Assembly (NCBI GenBank): GCA_029262195.1
Contig: JAJCZX010000024.1
Span: 189,323 to 253,322, forward strand
Reading direction: 5' to 3'
From: Gemmatimonadota bacterium
GTDB lineage: Bacteria > Gemmatimonadota > Gemmatimonadetes > Gemmatimonadales > GWC2-71-9
Length of the DNA: 64,000 nt
The translations under genes and the position numbers were made by a program. Shown piece by piece: positions 42,725 through 51,195 of this stretch. Under the pieces are notes generated by a model. It saw nothing but the letters and a program-made list of their open reading frames with translations, was not told the DNA's origin and did not search any database. Within the stretch, counting starts at the first letter, position 1. Every line of letters starts with the position of its first letter.

Positions 42725-43252
42725 TTACGTTGTAGCCAGCACGTACTCAAGGATTCGTGGGAGCCATAGCAAACCTGGGACTCCTACAAGTAGTCCTACA
42801 CCGAGATTTTTTTGCATCAACCGTGAACCCACCGTCAACGAGATGATCGCGGCGCCTGAACCTTTCAAAACGTGAAGTTCAATTGCTGTCTGATGAACAG
42901 GGAGGTTAAACACCACAACAATCATGACAAATACAACGTAGACCGGCGTGAGGAGACGGAAAACTTGTCGTGGAAGACCGCCTTCGCGAACCCCCGATCG
43001 GGGTTGGCCTGCTGAGGCGGTGGCGCTCCAGATCAGGTCCGCCGGTATTCCGCGGATTAGACGGAGGAGGATGTGGACTGCGGTCGAAGTGGGTCGGGTC
43101 GTTGGTTGGTGACTTTGTTCCCAGAGATCCGATTTTACTTCTTCGACTCGCCGAGTTTTTTCTCGATCCGGAACCGCGGCCGTATATAAACGAACCCAGG
43201 CCTGGCACAGAGAACCAGCGAGGATCAAAAAAAAATTGGGTTGCTCGGGCAT
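42725..43252 (-). CDS. Small membrane protein of the PadR-associated type
   Basis: A 175-residue protein starting at ATG 43252 with MPEQPNFFLILAGSLCQAWVRLY. It then has EVKSDLWEQSH and LIRGIPADLIW, a pattern common to PadR-linked permease-prefix-like proteins. Membrane segments follow (PVYVVFVMIVVVFNLPV; GAAIISLTVG; VGLLVGVPGLLWL). The ORF could be read upstream to 43561, but that part is antisense to another gene's signal peptide and was rejected. It is divergent from 43,452. Confidence 0.7.
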   Translation of the reverse strand: MPEQPNFFLILAGSLCQAWVRLYTAAVPDREKTRRVEEVKSDLWEQSHQPTTRPTSTAVHILLRLIRGIPADLIWSATASAGQPRSGVREGGLPRQVFRLLTPVYVVFVMIVVVFNLPVHQTAIELHVLKGSGAAIISLTVGSRLMQKNLGVGLLVGVPGLLWLPRILEYVLATT

Positions 43253-43384
43253 CAAGTAAGAATATTGGGTTAACGATTTGTTGGAAACCTCCTCGGAAAG
43301 AATTGAATGAATGCGCGTTCTTCTATTTCCCTCGGGGAGGCAACGTTTTAGGTATCCGGAACCCAAATCTGATCTTAGTGTAGC

Positions 43385-43413
43385 GTATAACGTTATATCG
43401 TGAAATGATATAC
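43385..43413. promoter_or_regulatory. Nested palindromes in the divergent region
   Basis: TATAACGTTATA (43386-43397) is a perfect 12-bp palindrome and overlaps TATATC-N7-GATATA (43394-43412). The whole is bounded by GTATA and TATAC. It lies between the divergent membrane protein (start 43252) and secreted protein (start 43452). A PadR-type operator is the simplest reading. Confidence 0.4.
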
Positions 43414-43451
43414 AGTCGAACTGAGAGACTTTTATGCTGGGAGAGCCAGTA

Positions 43452-43547
43452 ATGAACCGAACAAAAAACTTACTCAAAACAATCGCTGTTGTTTTCTCAG
43501 CACAAATGATCATCGGAGTAGGAGCAATTCGGGGACAGGTTTCGGCG
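43452..43547 (+). repeat. Duplicated signal-peptide segment, copy 1
   Basis: By eye, 90 of 96 bases match 45180-45275. The copies begin at the ATG and stop at the likely cleavage site (GQVSA). Neither the upstream region nor the mature coding parts match, so only the export signal is shared. Confidence 0.85.
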
Positions 43548-44048
43548 GCGCCTGAAAGCAAAATCTGTACACCATCTCAAAGGATGCTTTCATCCCCACT
43601 AAACGGCTTCGATTTCATTGAGGGTATTTGGGATGTCATTGAGGCGGAGGGCGACACGGTGGCTCGGGTTACCGTCCGACGCGGATTGAACGGTAAAGCT
43701 CTTGAAATGGAATGGCGGAGTCGTGGGAGTTTGTACTGGGCCCACTCCTTTCTTGGAGTAGACCAGGAACGAAGGTGGAGCCAAACGTGGGTGGACGCCT
43801 CCACTCGACCGTTTTTCTTGTTTTATCATGGCGGTTTGGAAAACGGTACTCCGACACTCTACCAGACCGAGATGTACCACGAGGATAAAATCGGAAAAGA
43901 CCCCGAGCGGTCAGGATATGTTTGTCCTCGCCAGAGGTTTACTGAGATCACGGCCGATTCGTTTTCCTACATGTGGGAAGTTTCGCCGGACCAGGGTTCA
44001 AGCTGGATCGTCCAGGATAGATCGCGGTTTCGGAGGGTGTCGAGATGA
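43452..44048 (+). CDS. Secreted protein of unknown function (DUF1579-like)
   Basis: A 198-residue protein starting at ATG 43452. Residues 1-32 are a signal peptide encoded by almost the same DNA as in the gene at 45,180. The mature part contains GFDFIEGIWDVIEAEGD, LNGKALEMEWRSRGS and FLFYHGGLENG, a lipocalin-like pattern reminiscent of DUF1579. Function is unknown. A SUMF1-like gene follows after 37 bases. Confidence 0.7.
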   Translation: MNRTKNLLKTIAVVFSAQMIIGVGAIRGQVSAAPESKICTPSQRMLSSPLNGFDFIEGIWDVIEAEGDTVARVTVRRGLNGKALEMEWRSRGSLYWAHSFLGVDQERRWSQTWVDASTRPFFLFYHGGLENGTPTLYQTEMYHEDKIGKDPERSGYVCPRQRFTEITADSFSYMWEVSPDQGSSWIVQDRSRFRRVSR

Positions 44049-44085
44049 CAAGCGAATGGTCCCTGGTGGGAGTGGGTAACGGTTA

Positions 44086-45081
44086 ATGGCACGTGTGCGA
44101 CCCCAATCGGGGAATACCGTGGTTGAAAATCTACTTTCAATTCGCTTTGTACCGGTCGCCATCGTTATCAATGTCTTGTTATCGCTCTCGTCGGCAGGCG
44201 CCCAGGAGCGGCCGGGCACCAAGTTTCGCGATTGCGATTCTTGTCCCGAGATGGTCATCATCCCATCTGGCTCTTTCACCATGGGTGGGGTGAGCGCTGA
44301 GGGTCACGATGCGCCCAGACATTCTGTAGTGTTCTCGCGGCCTTTCGCGGTTTCAACATTCATGGTAACGGTGGCCGACTGGCGACGGTTTGTCGATTCG
44401 CATGAACTGTTCGAGATCAACGCATGCTCGACTCGTCGAGAAAATGGTTCCCTCCGCAACACGGCTGGCGCGAACTGGCGCACTCCTGGTTTTGCACAAA
44501 CGGAGACCCATCCAGTCGTGTGTGTGTCTTGGGTCGAAATCGTACGTTACCTACGGTGGTTGTCTGAGGAGTCTGGTAAGACCTATCGACTACTAAGTGA
44601 AGCCGAATGGGAGTACGTCGCTCGGGCTGGGCAATCGGATGCGGAACTCGCACGGTGGGTCGAAGAGGCCCACGGAAACCTCGGGCGTTCATTGTCGTTC
44701 GACGACTCGTGTTGCCATCCGGGCGTGCGTGGTCTCGACCGATGGATGCACACGTCGCCTTCCGGCGCGTTCCCACCAAATCCGTTCGGTGTTTACGACA
44801 TGCTGGGCAATGTAGAAAGTCTGGTAGCCGATTGCGTGAACGAAGACTACGTTGGCGCTCCTGATGACGGATCGCCTTGGCTTACCCGAGAGCGCACAAT
44901 GACACGGTGGGGAGCCAACGCATGGACGATAGACGGTCAGTGTTTCGGTCATATCCAGCGAGGTGCCAACTGGGCATCGCCTCCGGCACCATCAAGTTGG
45001 TTTAGCGCCCGAGGATGGTGGTATCCATATATCGGGGGCGACTTCTATGGATTTAGAGTGGCCGTCTCCGTTGGCCAATAG
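44086..45081 (+). CDS. Secreted SUMF1/formylglycine-generating-enzyme-like protein
   Basis: A 331-residue protein with an N-terminal hydrophobic signal (PVAIVINVLLSLSSAGAQ). The SUMF1 fold is clear: MVIIPSGSFTMGG at the start, then PVVCVSWVEIVRYLRWL, YRLLSEAEWEYVARAG, FGVYDMLGNVESLVADC and IQRGANWASPP. The paired Cys needed in true formylglycine-generating enzymes are not evident at the usual place. A binding or structural role is therefore as likely as sulfatase activation. Confidence 0.82.
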   Translation: MARVRPQSGNTVVENLLSIRFVPVAIVINVLLSLSSAGAQERPGTKFRDCDSCPEMVIIPSGSFTMGGVSAEGHDAPRHSVVFSRPFAVSTFMVTVADWRRFVDSHELFEINACSTRRENGSLRNTAGANWRTPGFAQTETHPVVCVSWVEIVRYLRWLSEESGKTYRLLSEAEWEYVARAGQSDAELARWVEEAHGNLGRSLSFDDSCCHPGVRGLDRWMHTSPSGAFPPNPFGVYDMLGNVESLVADCVNEDYVGAPDDGSPWLTRERTMTRWGANAWTIDGQCFGHIQRGANWASPPAPSSWFSARGWWYPYIGGDFYGFRVAVSVGQ

Positions 45082-45179
45082 TGTCATCGCAAATGACTGA
45101 CGGATTGCGGCAACAACAACGTTGTGAATTACCGAAGGGGATATGGTAAGAAAATGAAGGTGAGGGCGCGAAAAATAAA

Positions 45180-45275
45180 ATGAACCGAACAAAAAATTTC
45201 CTCAAAACAAGCGCTGTTGTTTTCTCAGGACAAATGATCATCGGAGTAGGAGCAATTCAGGGACAGGTTTCGGCC
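45180..45275 (+). repeat. Duplicated signal-peptide segment, copy 2
   Basis: Counterpart of 43452-43547. At the protein level the differences are L/F, I/S, A/G and R/Q. It is fused to a PD40 protein here and to a DUF1579-like protein in copy 1. Confidence 0.85.
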
Positions 45276-46943
45276 AACGACGCCTTGCAGGACTCTGGTG
45301 ACGCCGGTGCCAGGTTTTCGCAAATTATCTCCGAGCCCGGCAACGAGAAAGGCGCGGTGCTTTCTCCCGATGGCCTCACCACTGCGTTTGTCTCCGATAA
45401 AGACGGATCGTCAAGCATCTATCTGCGGTATTCTGACGGACAAATCAGTCGCGTTACATCGTCGCTGCATAATGCAGGCAACCCCACCTGGTCTCCAGAT
45501 GGCAATCGAATTGCCTTCTACTCCGACCGGAGCGGTTACCGCGGTATCTGGGTATTAGATGTAGGCGAACCTGATGCAGCAGCTGAAGCCATAACTCCGA
45601 CGAATATGACAGCTTTCCACGCCTCGTGGTCGCCCGTTGGGGATCGAATTGCGTTCATCAGCGATTCCGCTGGGAGCTATGACGTGTGGACGGTCGCGCT
45701 TGAAGGAGGTCATCTGGTGCGCGTGACCGACCATCCCGACAATGAATGGTGGCCCCGCTGGTCCCCGGATGGTAGAGATATTGTGTTTTACACTACCTGG
45801 GGCGATGCAATGACCGACATCTGGACGATTGGTGCCGACGGGAGCAACCTGAACCAGATAACGAACAACAACGCTGAGGATTATCGTCCGACCTGGTCGC
45901 CGGACGGGTCGTTGATCGCCTTCGTGTCGAATCGGGAAAACCAATCAGACCTTTGGGTTGTCCCTGCAGGCGGTGGTGCCGCGACAAGGGTCACCAATGA
46001 CAACTCGTATAGAGACTTCCTTTCCTGGTCTCCAGATGGTGATGCTTTGATCGTTTCCTATCAACCCAATACCTCAATCTACGCCATCTCAGTGACTGGC
46101 GATGCGCCCCAACAGCTAACGAGTGATTCGGGCAGCGAGTTTGGCCCGTCGGTTTCCCCGACCGGCAGGTGGCTTTTGTACGAAGCGCGTTACCAGCGTG
46201 AGGAGAATATTTGGTTGTTGCCGTTGGATGACGGTAACCCCCGGGTGCTGGCCGGTGTCAATGAATTCCAGACTGCGGGCGCCTGGTCGCCGGATGGTGC
46301 CACGATAGCGTTTGTTCAGGGCCTGGGGGGAGACCCGCGGTCGGCGAACTTGTGGACAGCTCCTTCAGAGGGAGGCATGCCTCGAAAACTAACCGACGTC
46401 GGGTATGTTTCTGATCCCGTTTGGTGCGAGCAAGGGAATAGCATTGTGTTCAGTGTACGGGAGGGCGAGCAAGGGAGGACCCAACTCTGGAAGGTCCCGT
46501 CAACTGGAGGTGTCGCGGTGGTGATGACCGATTTACCAGATCACAACCGCCCCACGGATTGTTCGCCTGACGGTTCACGAATCCTTTTGACGCAATCGGA
46601 AACAGGGGCGTATAGAGGGTCTCCAACTGGGGAGGGGCGGATTTTAGAGATTTCTGTCTTCGGTGGGGATCCGGTGGTCCTGCGGGGAGACAGGCCTGGG
46701 GAGGGGGGCCGTTGGTCTCCGGACGGATCGACGATCGCGTTTGTTTCTAATGAAAATGGTGTGCCCGCAATTTTCATCATGCCTGCCAACGGGGGGCGCG
46801 CGACGGCAGTCACCGGTGGAGAAGGAACGCAGTCATGGCCCAGTTGGTCTCCGGACGGGAAACAGCTCTTTGCAGCGATGAGCAACGGCGGTTTCGATAT
46901 TTGGCGGATCGAATTGCAGGATCTCCTGCAGGACCTTGACTAA
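45180..46943 (+). CDS. Secreted TolB-like PD40 propeller protein
   Basis: A 587-residue protein. The duplicated 32-residue signal peptide is followed by PD40/WD40-like repeats along the whole length. Repeat motifs are NPTWSPDGNRIAFYSDRSG, WPRWSPDGRDIVFYT and RPTWSPDGSLIAFVSN, about 40-50 residues apart. No peptidase domain follows, so it is a pure propeller. It probably binds peptides or glycans in the periplasm. An amidohydrolase gene starts about 6 bases later and may share the transcript. Confidence 0.87.
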   Translation: MNRTKNFLKTSAVVFSGQMIIGVGAIQGQVSANDALQDSGDAGARFSQIISEPGNEKGAVLSPDGLTTAFVSDKDGSSSIYLRYSDGQISRVTSSLHNAGNPTWSPDGNRIAFYSDRSGYRGIWVLDVGEPDAAAEAITPTNMTAFHASWSPVGDRIAFISDSAGSYDVWTVALEGGHLVRVTDHPDNEWWPRWSPDGRDIVFYTTWGDAMTDIWTIGADGSNLNQITNNNAEDYRPTWSPDGSLIAFVSNRENQSDLWVVPAGGGAATRVTNDNSYRDFLSWSPDGDALIVSYQPNTSIYAISVTGDAPQQLTSDSGSEFGPSVSPTGRWLLYEARYQREENIWLLPLDDGNPRVLAGVNEFQTAGAWSPDGATIAFVQGLGGDPRSANLWTAPSEGGMPRKLTDVGYVSDPVWCEQGNSIVFSVREGEQGRTQLWKVPSTGGVAVVMTDLPDHNRPTDCSPDGSRILLTQSETGAYRGSPTGEGRILEISVFGGDPVVLRGDRPGEGGRWSPDGSTIAFVSNENGVPAIFIMPANGGRATAVTGGEGTQSWPSWSPDGKQLFAAMSNGGFDIWRIELQDLLQDLD

Positions 46944-46949
46944 GCTGCT

Positions 46950-48332
46950 GTGGAAGTTCGACTGTGCGCGTTGTCGATCAACAAAGAATGGAGGGTTGGA
47001 TTGCTTCTAGGAGTGCATAACGTTTTTGCGGTTGCCGCCTTTGGGACCCTGTTGGTTTCGTGTTCCCAAAGTGGCCCTTCTGGGGCCGCACGAGTTGTAT
47101 TGACCAACGTCCACGTAGTTGATATGGACAACGAACGAGAACCGCAACTCAGAACCGTAACAGTAGCGGACGGCTTCATCGAAAGCATTGTTGGTCCCGG
47201 GGAACACTCTACATCCCGAGATGACATAATTGTCGACGGCAACGGAGGGTATCTCTCGCCCGGGCTGATTGACGCCCACACTCACGTTCGAAGCAAAGCT
47301 AATCTGCCCCTATACGTGGTGAACGGGGTGACGACCGTTAGGGAAATGAACGGTTCTCCGGCACACCTGCGGTGGAAGCGCCTTGTTGCTGAAGGAAGCA
47401 TCGTAGGTCCCAATATGGTTGTTGCCAGTCCGATCACGACGAGCGATTCCAATATTTATTGGCGGCACATTTCAGAGGTAGAAGAGGTGGCTCCCCTTAT
47501 AGATGCATATTTGCGTGAAGGATACGACTTCGTAAAGATTTATGAACTAGAACCGCGTTTGTTGCAGGCCGTCCTTGAGACGGCCGCGAAAAGCGGTATC
47601 GGCGTGGTCGGCCACTATCCGGTGCGAGGCGATTTTAAGCGGGATCCCGTCGAATTCGAACGAGCATTGGCTTCTGGCATGGCCTCGATCGAGCATCTCG
47701 AGGAGCTTTTCGAGATGGTTCGACTGAACTCGCGTGATGATTCAATGGACGACGGTATCGAGTTGCTGCGTCGCAGCGCACCACCTCTGACAACTGTGGT
47801 AGTACGAAAGTGGAACCAGAACCGTATCGTGCGCCTCGGCCAAGACTACCTTGACGAAAACCGGTTGTTTCAAATCACTCATTATCTTGGCCCAACCCAC
47901 CTCGCCGAGGTGCGCGAATCGTTGCGAGGTTTTGAGGCTCGCCGAGGAGTCCCTGCGGACACTACCGATGTGAATGGTGTTCTAGACTTCCTGAAGCGGC
48001 TTCACGATAGCGGTGTAATTTTGTCTCTGGGGACCGATTCTCATTCACCTACCGCAATCGCCGGATTCGCAGTGCACGAGGAACTCGCATTGTATCTTCA
48101 GGCCGGTCTCAGCCCTGCGGAGGCGTTGACTCTTGCTACGGTGAACGGAGCTGGAGTATCAGGGCTCAACGGCGTGACTGGATCCATCTCGATTGGCAAG
48201 CGGGCCGATTTAATTCTCCTCACCGAAAACCCGTTGGAGAACCTAAGCGCGCTACGCAGACCCATCGGCGTGATGATTGGTGGTCGCTGGTTCGGTCCGG
48301 AGGAATTGGAACGGATGCGTCAGGCACTTTGA
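46950..48332 (+). CDS. Lipoprotein amidohydrolase
   Basis: An up to 460-residue amidohydrolase with lipobox LVSC (FGTLLVSCSQSG). GTG 46950 gives the longest form. TTG 47001 has a better GGAGG site at 6 bases, so the start is open. Metal ligands follow the family order: LIDAHTHVRS, the Lys in DFVKIYE, VGHYPV, SIEHLEE and LGTDSHSP. The C-terminal SIGKRADLILLTENPLENL is typical. It resembles the amidohydrolase at 3,625. The gap 48,333-48,507 holds nothing recognisable. Confidence 0.85.
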   Translation: MEVRLCALSINKEWRVGLLLGVHNVFAVAAFGTLLVSCSQSGPSGAARVVLTNVHVVDMDNEREPQLRTVTVADGFIESIVGPGEHSTSRDDIIVDGNGGYLSPGLIDAHTHVRSKANLPLYVVNGVTTVREMNGSPAHLRWKRLVAEGSIVGPNMVVASPITTSDSNIYWRHISEVEEVAPLIDAYLREGYDFVKIYELEPRLLQAVLETAAKSGIGVVGHYPVRGDFKRDPVEFERALASGMASIEHLEELFEMVRLNSRDDSMDDGIELLRRSAPPLTTVVVRKWNQNRIVRLGQDYLDENRLFQITHYLGPTHLAEVRESLRGFEARRGVPADTTDVNGVLDFLKRLHDSGVILSLGTDSHSPTAIAGFAVHEELALYLQAGLSPAEALTLATVNGAGVSGLNGVTGSISIGKRADLILLTENPLENLSALRRPIGVMIGGRWFGPEELERMRQAL

Positions 48333-48507
48333 AAACAACAACCGCTGACCGATTCTGGCGCCGATAAACGCTGGTGCCCGTGCACAACGAAACGCGCATC
48401 GAATGAGGAAATCTATGCCGCGATGTCCTAGGAAGAATGTCTTCCCGTTCGAATTGTTAATTCGGGATCTTCGAGATCACAGGGTGATTTCCGCGAGTCA
48501 AAACTCG

Positions 48508-48817
48508 GGTCCACCGAAAGTTTAGCGAAACAAAGAACCCCGTAAAGACGGGGCTTTCTCGGGGTCTTAAACTCCCTGTTACAGGATCCTAAATCCTACG
48601 CCGTCTTTTTCACTCCAGTTGGCCCATGTCGACCTAAGGGCACCGTCGCTTGCGGGTTTTGTTGGAGCTTCCGGCTACAACCGGGCTACAAGTCGCCTCC
48701 AAGATACGAGACCAATGCCCAGAACCCCATGTTAATGCTGCAAAGTGTCGTATCTGACTAGGTTTTTGACCTGCGTTGGGGAGAAGGGGGCTCCCGGTTC
48801 GAATCTGGGCGCCCCGA
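48508..48817 (+). repeat. Attachment module and tRNA-Pro fragment (att scar 4)
   Basis: This copy contains GGGTCCACCGAAAGTTTAGCG, a CCCCGTAAAGACGGGG hairpin and the tRNA-like remnant (CAGGA-TCCTAAA-TCCTA). The GATACGA...GTGTCGTATC dyad follows, then the tRNA-Pro fragment at 48769-48817. Here the anticodon arm has mutated (CTGCGTTGGGGAG), while the T arm and acceptor strand are kept. About 210 bases of it recur at 50,664. Confidence 0.8.
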
Positions 48818-48820
48818 CTC

Positions 48821-48849
48821 AAAAAGGGCTGGCTTTTGCCAGCCTTTTT
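48821..48849 (+). terminator. Strong terminator after tRNA-Pro fragment 4
   Basis: AAAAAGGGCTGGC pairs with GCCAGCCTTTTT around TTTT. It differs from the terminator in the newer elements and sits 3 bases after the oldest complete fragment. It may be the original chromosomal terminator of tRNA-Pro. Confidence 0.75.
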
Positions 48850-48879
48850 CGTAGTGGGGAGACCGTCTTCTGACCAATT

Positions 48880-49134
48880 GCTTGGGAAATCGACTTCCTC
48901 TTACGAATTCTGGCACTCTTGAATGCTTTCACGGCTCCCTCGGCTGCTACTAGAGCAAGTCTGATGAATGTATTGATATGATCTGTGCCCTCCATCGGTT
49001 GGACGTACTGGCCACACCTTCGAGGCTAGCATTGGTTTTGACTTCACGGATTTACGGCACTTTTGTAGAAGTGCATGACGATCCCGCTGTTTCAATGTGA
49101 ACCTTCTGCTTGACGACACGCTTCCATGAGGCAA
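48880..49134 (-). pseudogene. Remnant of a third integrase
   Basis: On the minus strand, the order CCCTCGGCTGCTACTAGAGC, then ATTGATATGATCTG and GTTGGACGTACT matches the two other integrase copies (CCCTCGGCTACCACAAGAGC; ATTGATACGATCTG; GTTGGAGGTACT). The surviving part covers the region around the catalytic Arg. It is short and interrupted. It lies just right of the tRNA fragment, as the other integrases do. Confidence 0.7.
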
Positions 49135-49498
49135 TTATGTGATTGGGCGCCACCCATTTGTTTTGAGGAGGCGCAGTGCGTTTACTAAAGTTTGCCGTTT
49201 TTTGAGTTTCGCTCCCTCCGAACGCTGTCACACAACCCCGCCAAGGCGTCTCTCGTTTGCGTCAAGCGTAGCGCTCGAGTTTTTACGATTGGCGGTACGA
49301 AGAAACGATGGTGATGGGAAAAAGGGTCGTTTGAATGGTCCAAAGCGTGCGCAGTTTTCTATACCGGTTGCCCGGCCTCGTGGACTCTCCGAAGAGAAGA
49401 GGTGTCGCATATTTCGAAACTGGTGTCGTTGCAATAATTTAGCGCGGCTGTTCGGCCTGTGGGCGACGCGGTTGGGGCATGGAGTTCGGGCTGCTTCC

Positions 49499-50653
49499 GT
49501 GCGCCAATCCCCACCTAGTTTCTCGGCGGCTAAAGCATCGGCTGTGTTAGTATTGTCGGTTGTCTCACCGAGATCCCCGGCCGCCCAGGTGCTGGACGCC
49601 GTGCCAGCAGGTGTTCACTTGGAATTAGTGATGGAACTTGGCGGAGATTTTGTATCTGAGGATGAGATGTTTGTCCGTATCGTTGGCCTTGATGTCACGC
49701 ACGACGGTCGCCTTTTGGTTTTGGATGCGGGCACTCAAAATTTGCGTGTGTACGACCTGCAGGGAGCGCTCCTTGCCACCATCGGGCGGGAAGGGGAAGG
49801 GCCAGGAGAGTTTCGCGCGCCTGGTTCCATGCAGCTGATCGGCGATACCGTTGTGGTATGGGATTGGCGGTTGAAAAGGTTGAGTTATTTCTTGTTGGAC
49901 GGCTCTTTTTTGGAAACCCGCGTAGTCCCGGAACTGCGTACGGTTTGGGCGCTCCGCGCTCTGTCTGTTAGGGGTTCTGGTATCATCGCCCAAACCGCTG
50001 GGGGAATCGGACGGACTCAGTTGGACCCGCCGTCGGCGCACCTCGTTCATTTCGGTGGCCAGCAATTTGTGGGTTTGGACACGTTGTTTTCGTATAGCTC
50101 GGGACAAGCATCTTGGCATTCCCGTAGGGGTAGTTATGGGAGCGTTCAGAGTTTTTATGAACCTGGAGGGGGCTGGTCTTTTTCCGGTGACAGCCTATTC
50201 GTTTTTGTGGACGGATACCGGGGACGGTTCGAGTGGTTTAGGTCCGAAGCAGGTTTGGTTCGCGAAGCTGGTATCCGAATGCTGGATTTGGAGCCTCAGG
50301 CGATCGAAGGGCGGGAAAGGCGTCAACTCATGCGCGATTTAAAAAGCGAGGTGGCTCAACGATATAACTCGGGGAACGATGTAACCATCGGCGTACCAGA
50401 GTTTTGGTCGGGTATCAACCGAGTTTTCATGGATGCCGCAGGTGAGACTTGGTTCAATCTTGGGAAACAAGAGAACTCAACCGAGAAAAACAAGTGGTAT
50501 CTGGTTTCGCCGTGGGAATCTCAAGTGCGGTATTTCCGGGTACCTCACGGCATAGAAATAGCACAGGTCAGGTTTGGACACGTCTTAGCCACTACGAAAA
50601 CAGAATTTGATTCGCCAGTCGTTGCAGTCTATAAAATTGTTGGGGGTGGTTGA
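49499..50653 (+). CDS. 6-bladed beta-propeller protein
   Basis: A ~384-residue secreted propeller. The frame is open from 49139, but the first 120 residues are basic and show no domain. GTG 49499 directly precedes a signal-like segment (ASAVLVLSVVSPRSPAAQ). The mature part has VGLDVTHDGRLLVLDAGTQNLRVYDLQGALLATIG, then REGEGPGEFRAPGSM, the family hallmark. It is about 40% similar in layout to the gene at 38,532. The start is uncertain. Confidence 0.75.
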   Translation: MRQSPPSFSAAKASAVLVLSVVSPRSPAAQVLDAVPAGVHLELVMELGGDFVSEDEMFVRIVGLDVTHDGRLLVLDAGTQNLRVYDLQGALLATIGREGEGPGEFRAPGSMQLIGDTVVVWDWRLKRLSYFLLDGSFLETRVVPELRTVWALRALSVRGSGIIAQTAGGIGRTQLDPPSAHLVHFGGQQFVGLDTLFSYSSGQASWHSRRGSYGSVQSFYEPGGGWSFSGDSLFVFVDGYRGRFEWFRSEAGLVREAGIRMLDLEPQAIEGRERRQLMRDLKSEVAQRYNSGNDVTIGVPEFWSGINRVFMDAAGETWFNLGKQENSTEKNKWYLVSPWESQVRYFRVPHGIEIAQVRFGHVLATTKTEFDSPVVAVYKIVGGG

Positions 50654-50663
50654 GGGTTGGACC

Positions 50664-50880
50664 TAATCCTGCGCCGTCTTTTTCACTCCAGTTGGCCCAT
50701 GTCGACCTAAGGACACCGTCGTTTTGCGGGTTTTGTTGGAGCTTCCGGCTACAACCGGGCTACAAGTCGCCTCCAAGATACGACACCAATGCCCAGAACC
50801 CCATGTTAATGCTGCAAAGTGTCGTATCCGACTAGGTTTTTGACCTGCGTTGGGGAGAAGGGGGCGACCGTCTTCAGACA
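50664..50880 (+). repeat. Truncated attachment module (att scar 5)
   Basis: Matches 48594-48880 closely, including the dyad GATACGACAC...GTGTCGTATC and the anticodon arm of the tRNA fragment (50843-50864). About 70 bases with the T arm and terminator are deleted, joining directly to GACCGTCTTC, which in copy 4 lies behind the terminator. This is the right edge of the island. Confidence 0.82.
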
Positions 50881-50990
50881 ACGCAACTCGTTTTCAACTC
50901 GTTGCTTTTGTGCGAATCCGCTGACGAGCGCAGCTGAAACGGGGAGCCCGCTGCCTTCCTCGCCGAAATGGACACTCCGAATCCTTTGAC

Positions 50991-51019
50991 TTGACACAAG
51001 CTCGTGACGCTCTTATTTC
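50991..51019 (+). promoter_or_regulatory. Promoter of the aminotransferase-panB operon
   Basis: TTGACA (50991-50996), a 17-base spacer and TATTTC (51014-51019). The -35 is perfect and the -10 weak. A terminator-like hairpin follows within 80 bases, before the first gene. Confidence 0.45.
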
Positions 51020-51098
51020 TTCTGGCGAAGAAAATTGAATCTGTGGTGATTTGCCGTGTATTGCCGCCACAATAAATAACGAGCTAAAAAACGAGATG

Positions 51099-51127
51099 GC
51101 CCGCGGCGAACCCGTGGGCTTTTTTTG
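51099..51127 (+). terminator. Terminator or attenuator upstream of the aminotransferase
   Basis: GCCCGCGG (51099-51106) pairs with CCGTGGGC (51112-51119) with one G-U pair, followed by seven T. It lies between the candidate promoter and the gene at 51,196. It either ends a short RNA or attenuates the amino-acid/pantothenate operon. No clear leader peptide was found. Confidence 0.65.
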
Positions 51128-51195
51128 TTTCGACAACTCCGTAGGCGATACGATGGCATCAGCACGTGTTTTTCACGTTATCGGTGAGGGAGTTG

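Noticed and set aside
42725..43561. 278-residue version of the small membrane protein
   Set aside because: The first 103 codons are antisense to the duplicated signal-peptide segment of the divergent gene, and a family-typical start MPEQPNF exists at 43252.
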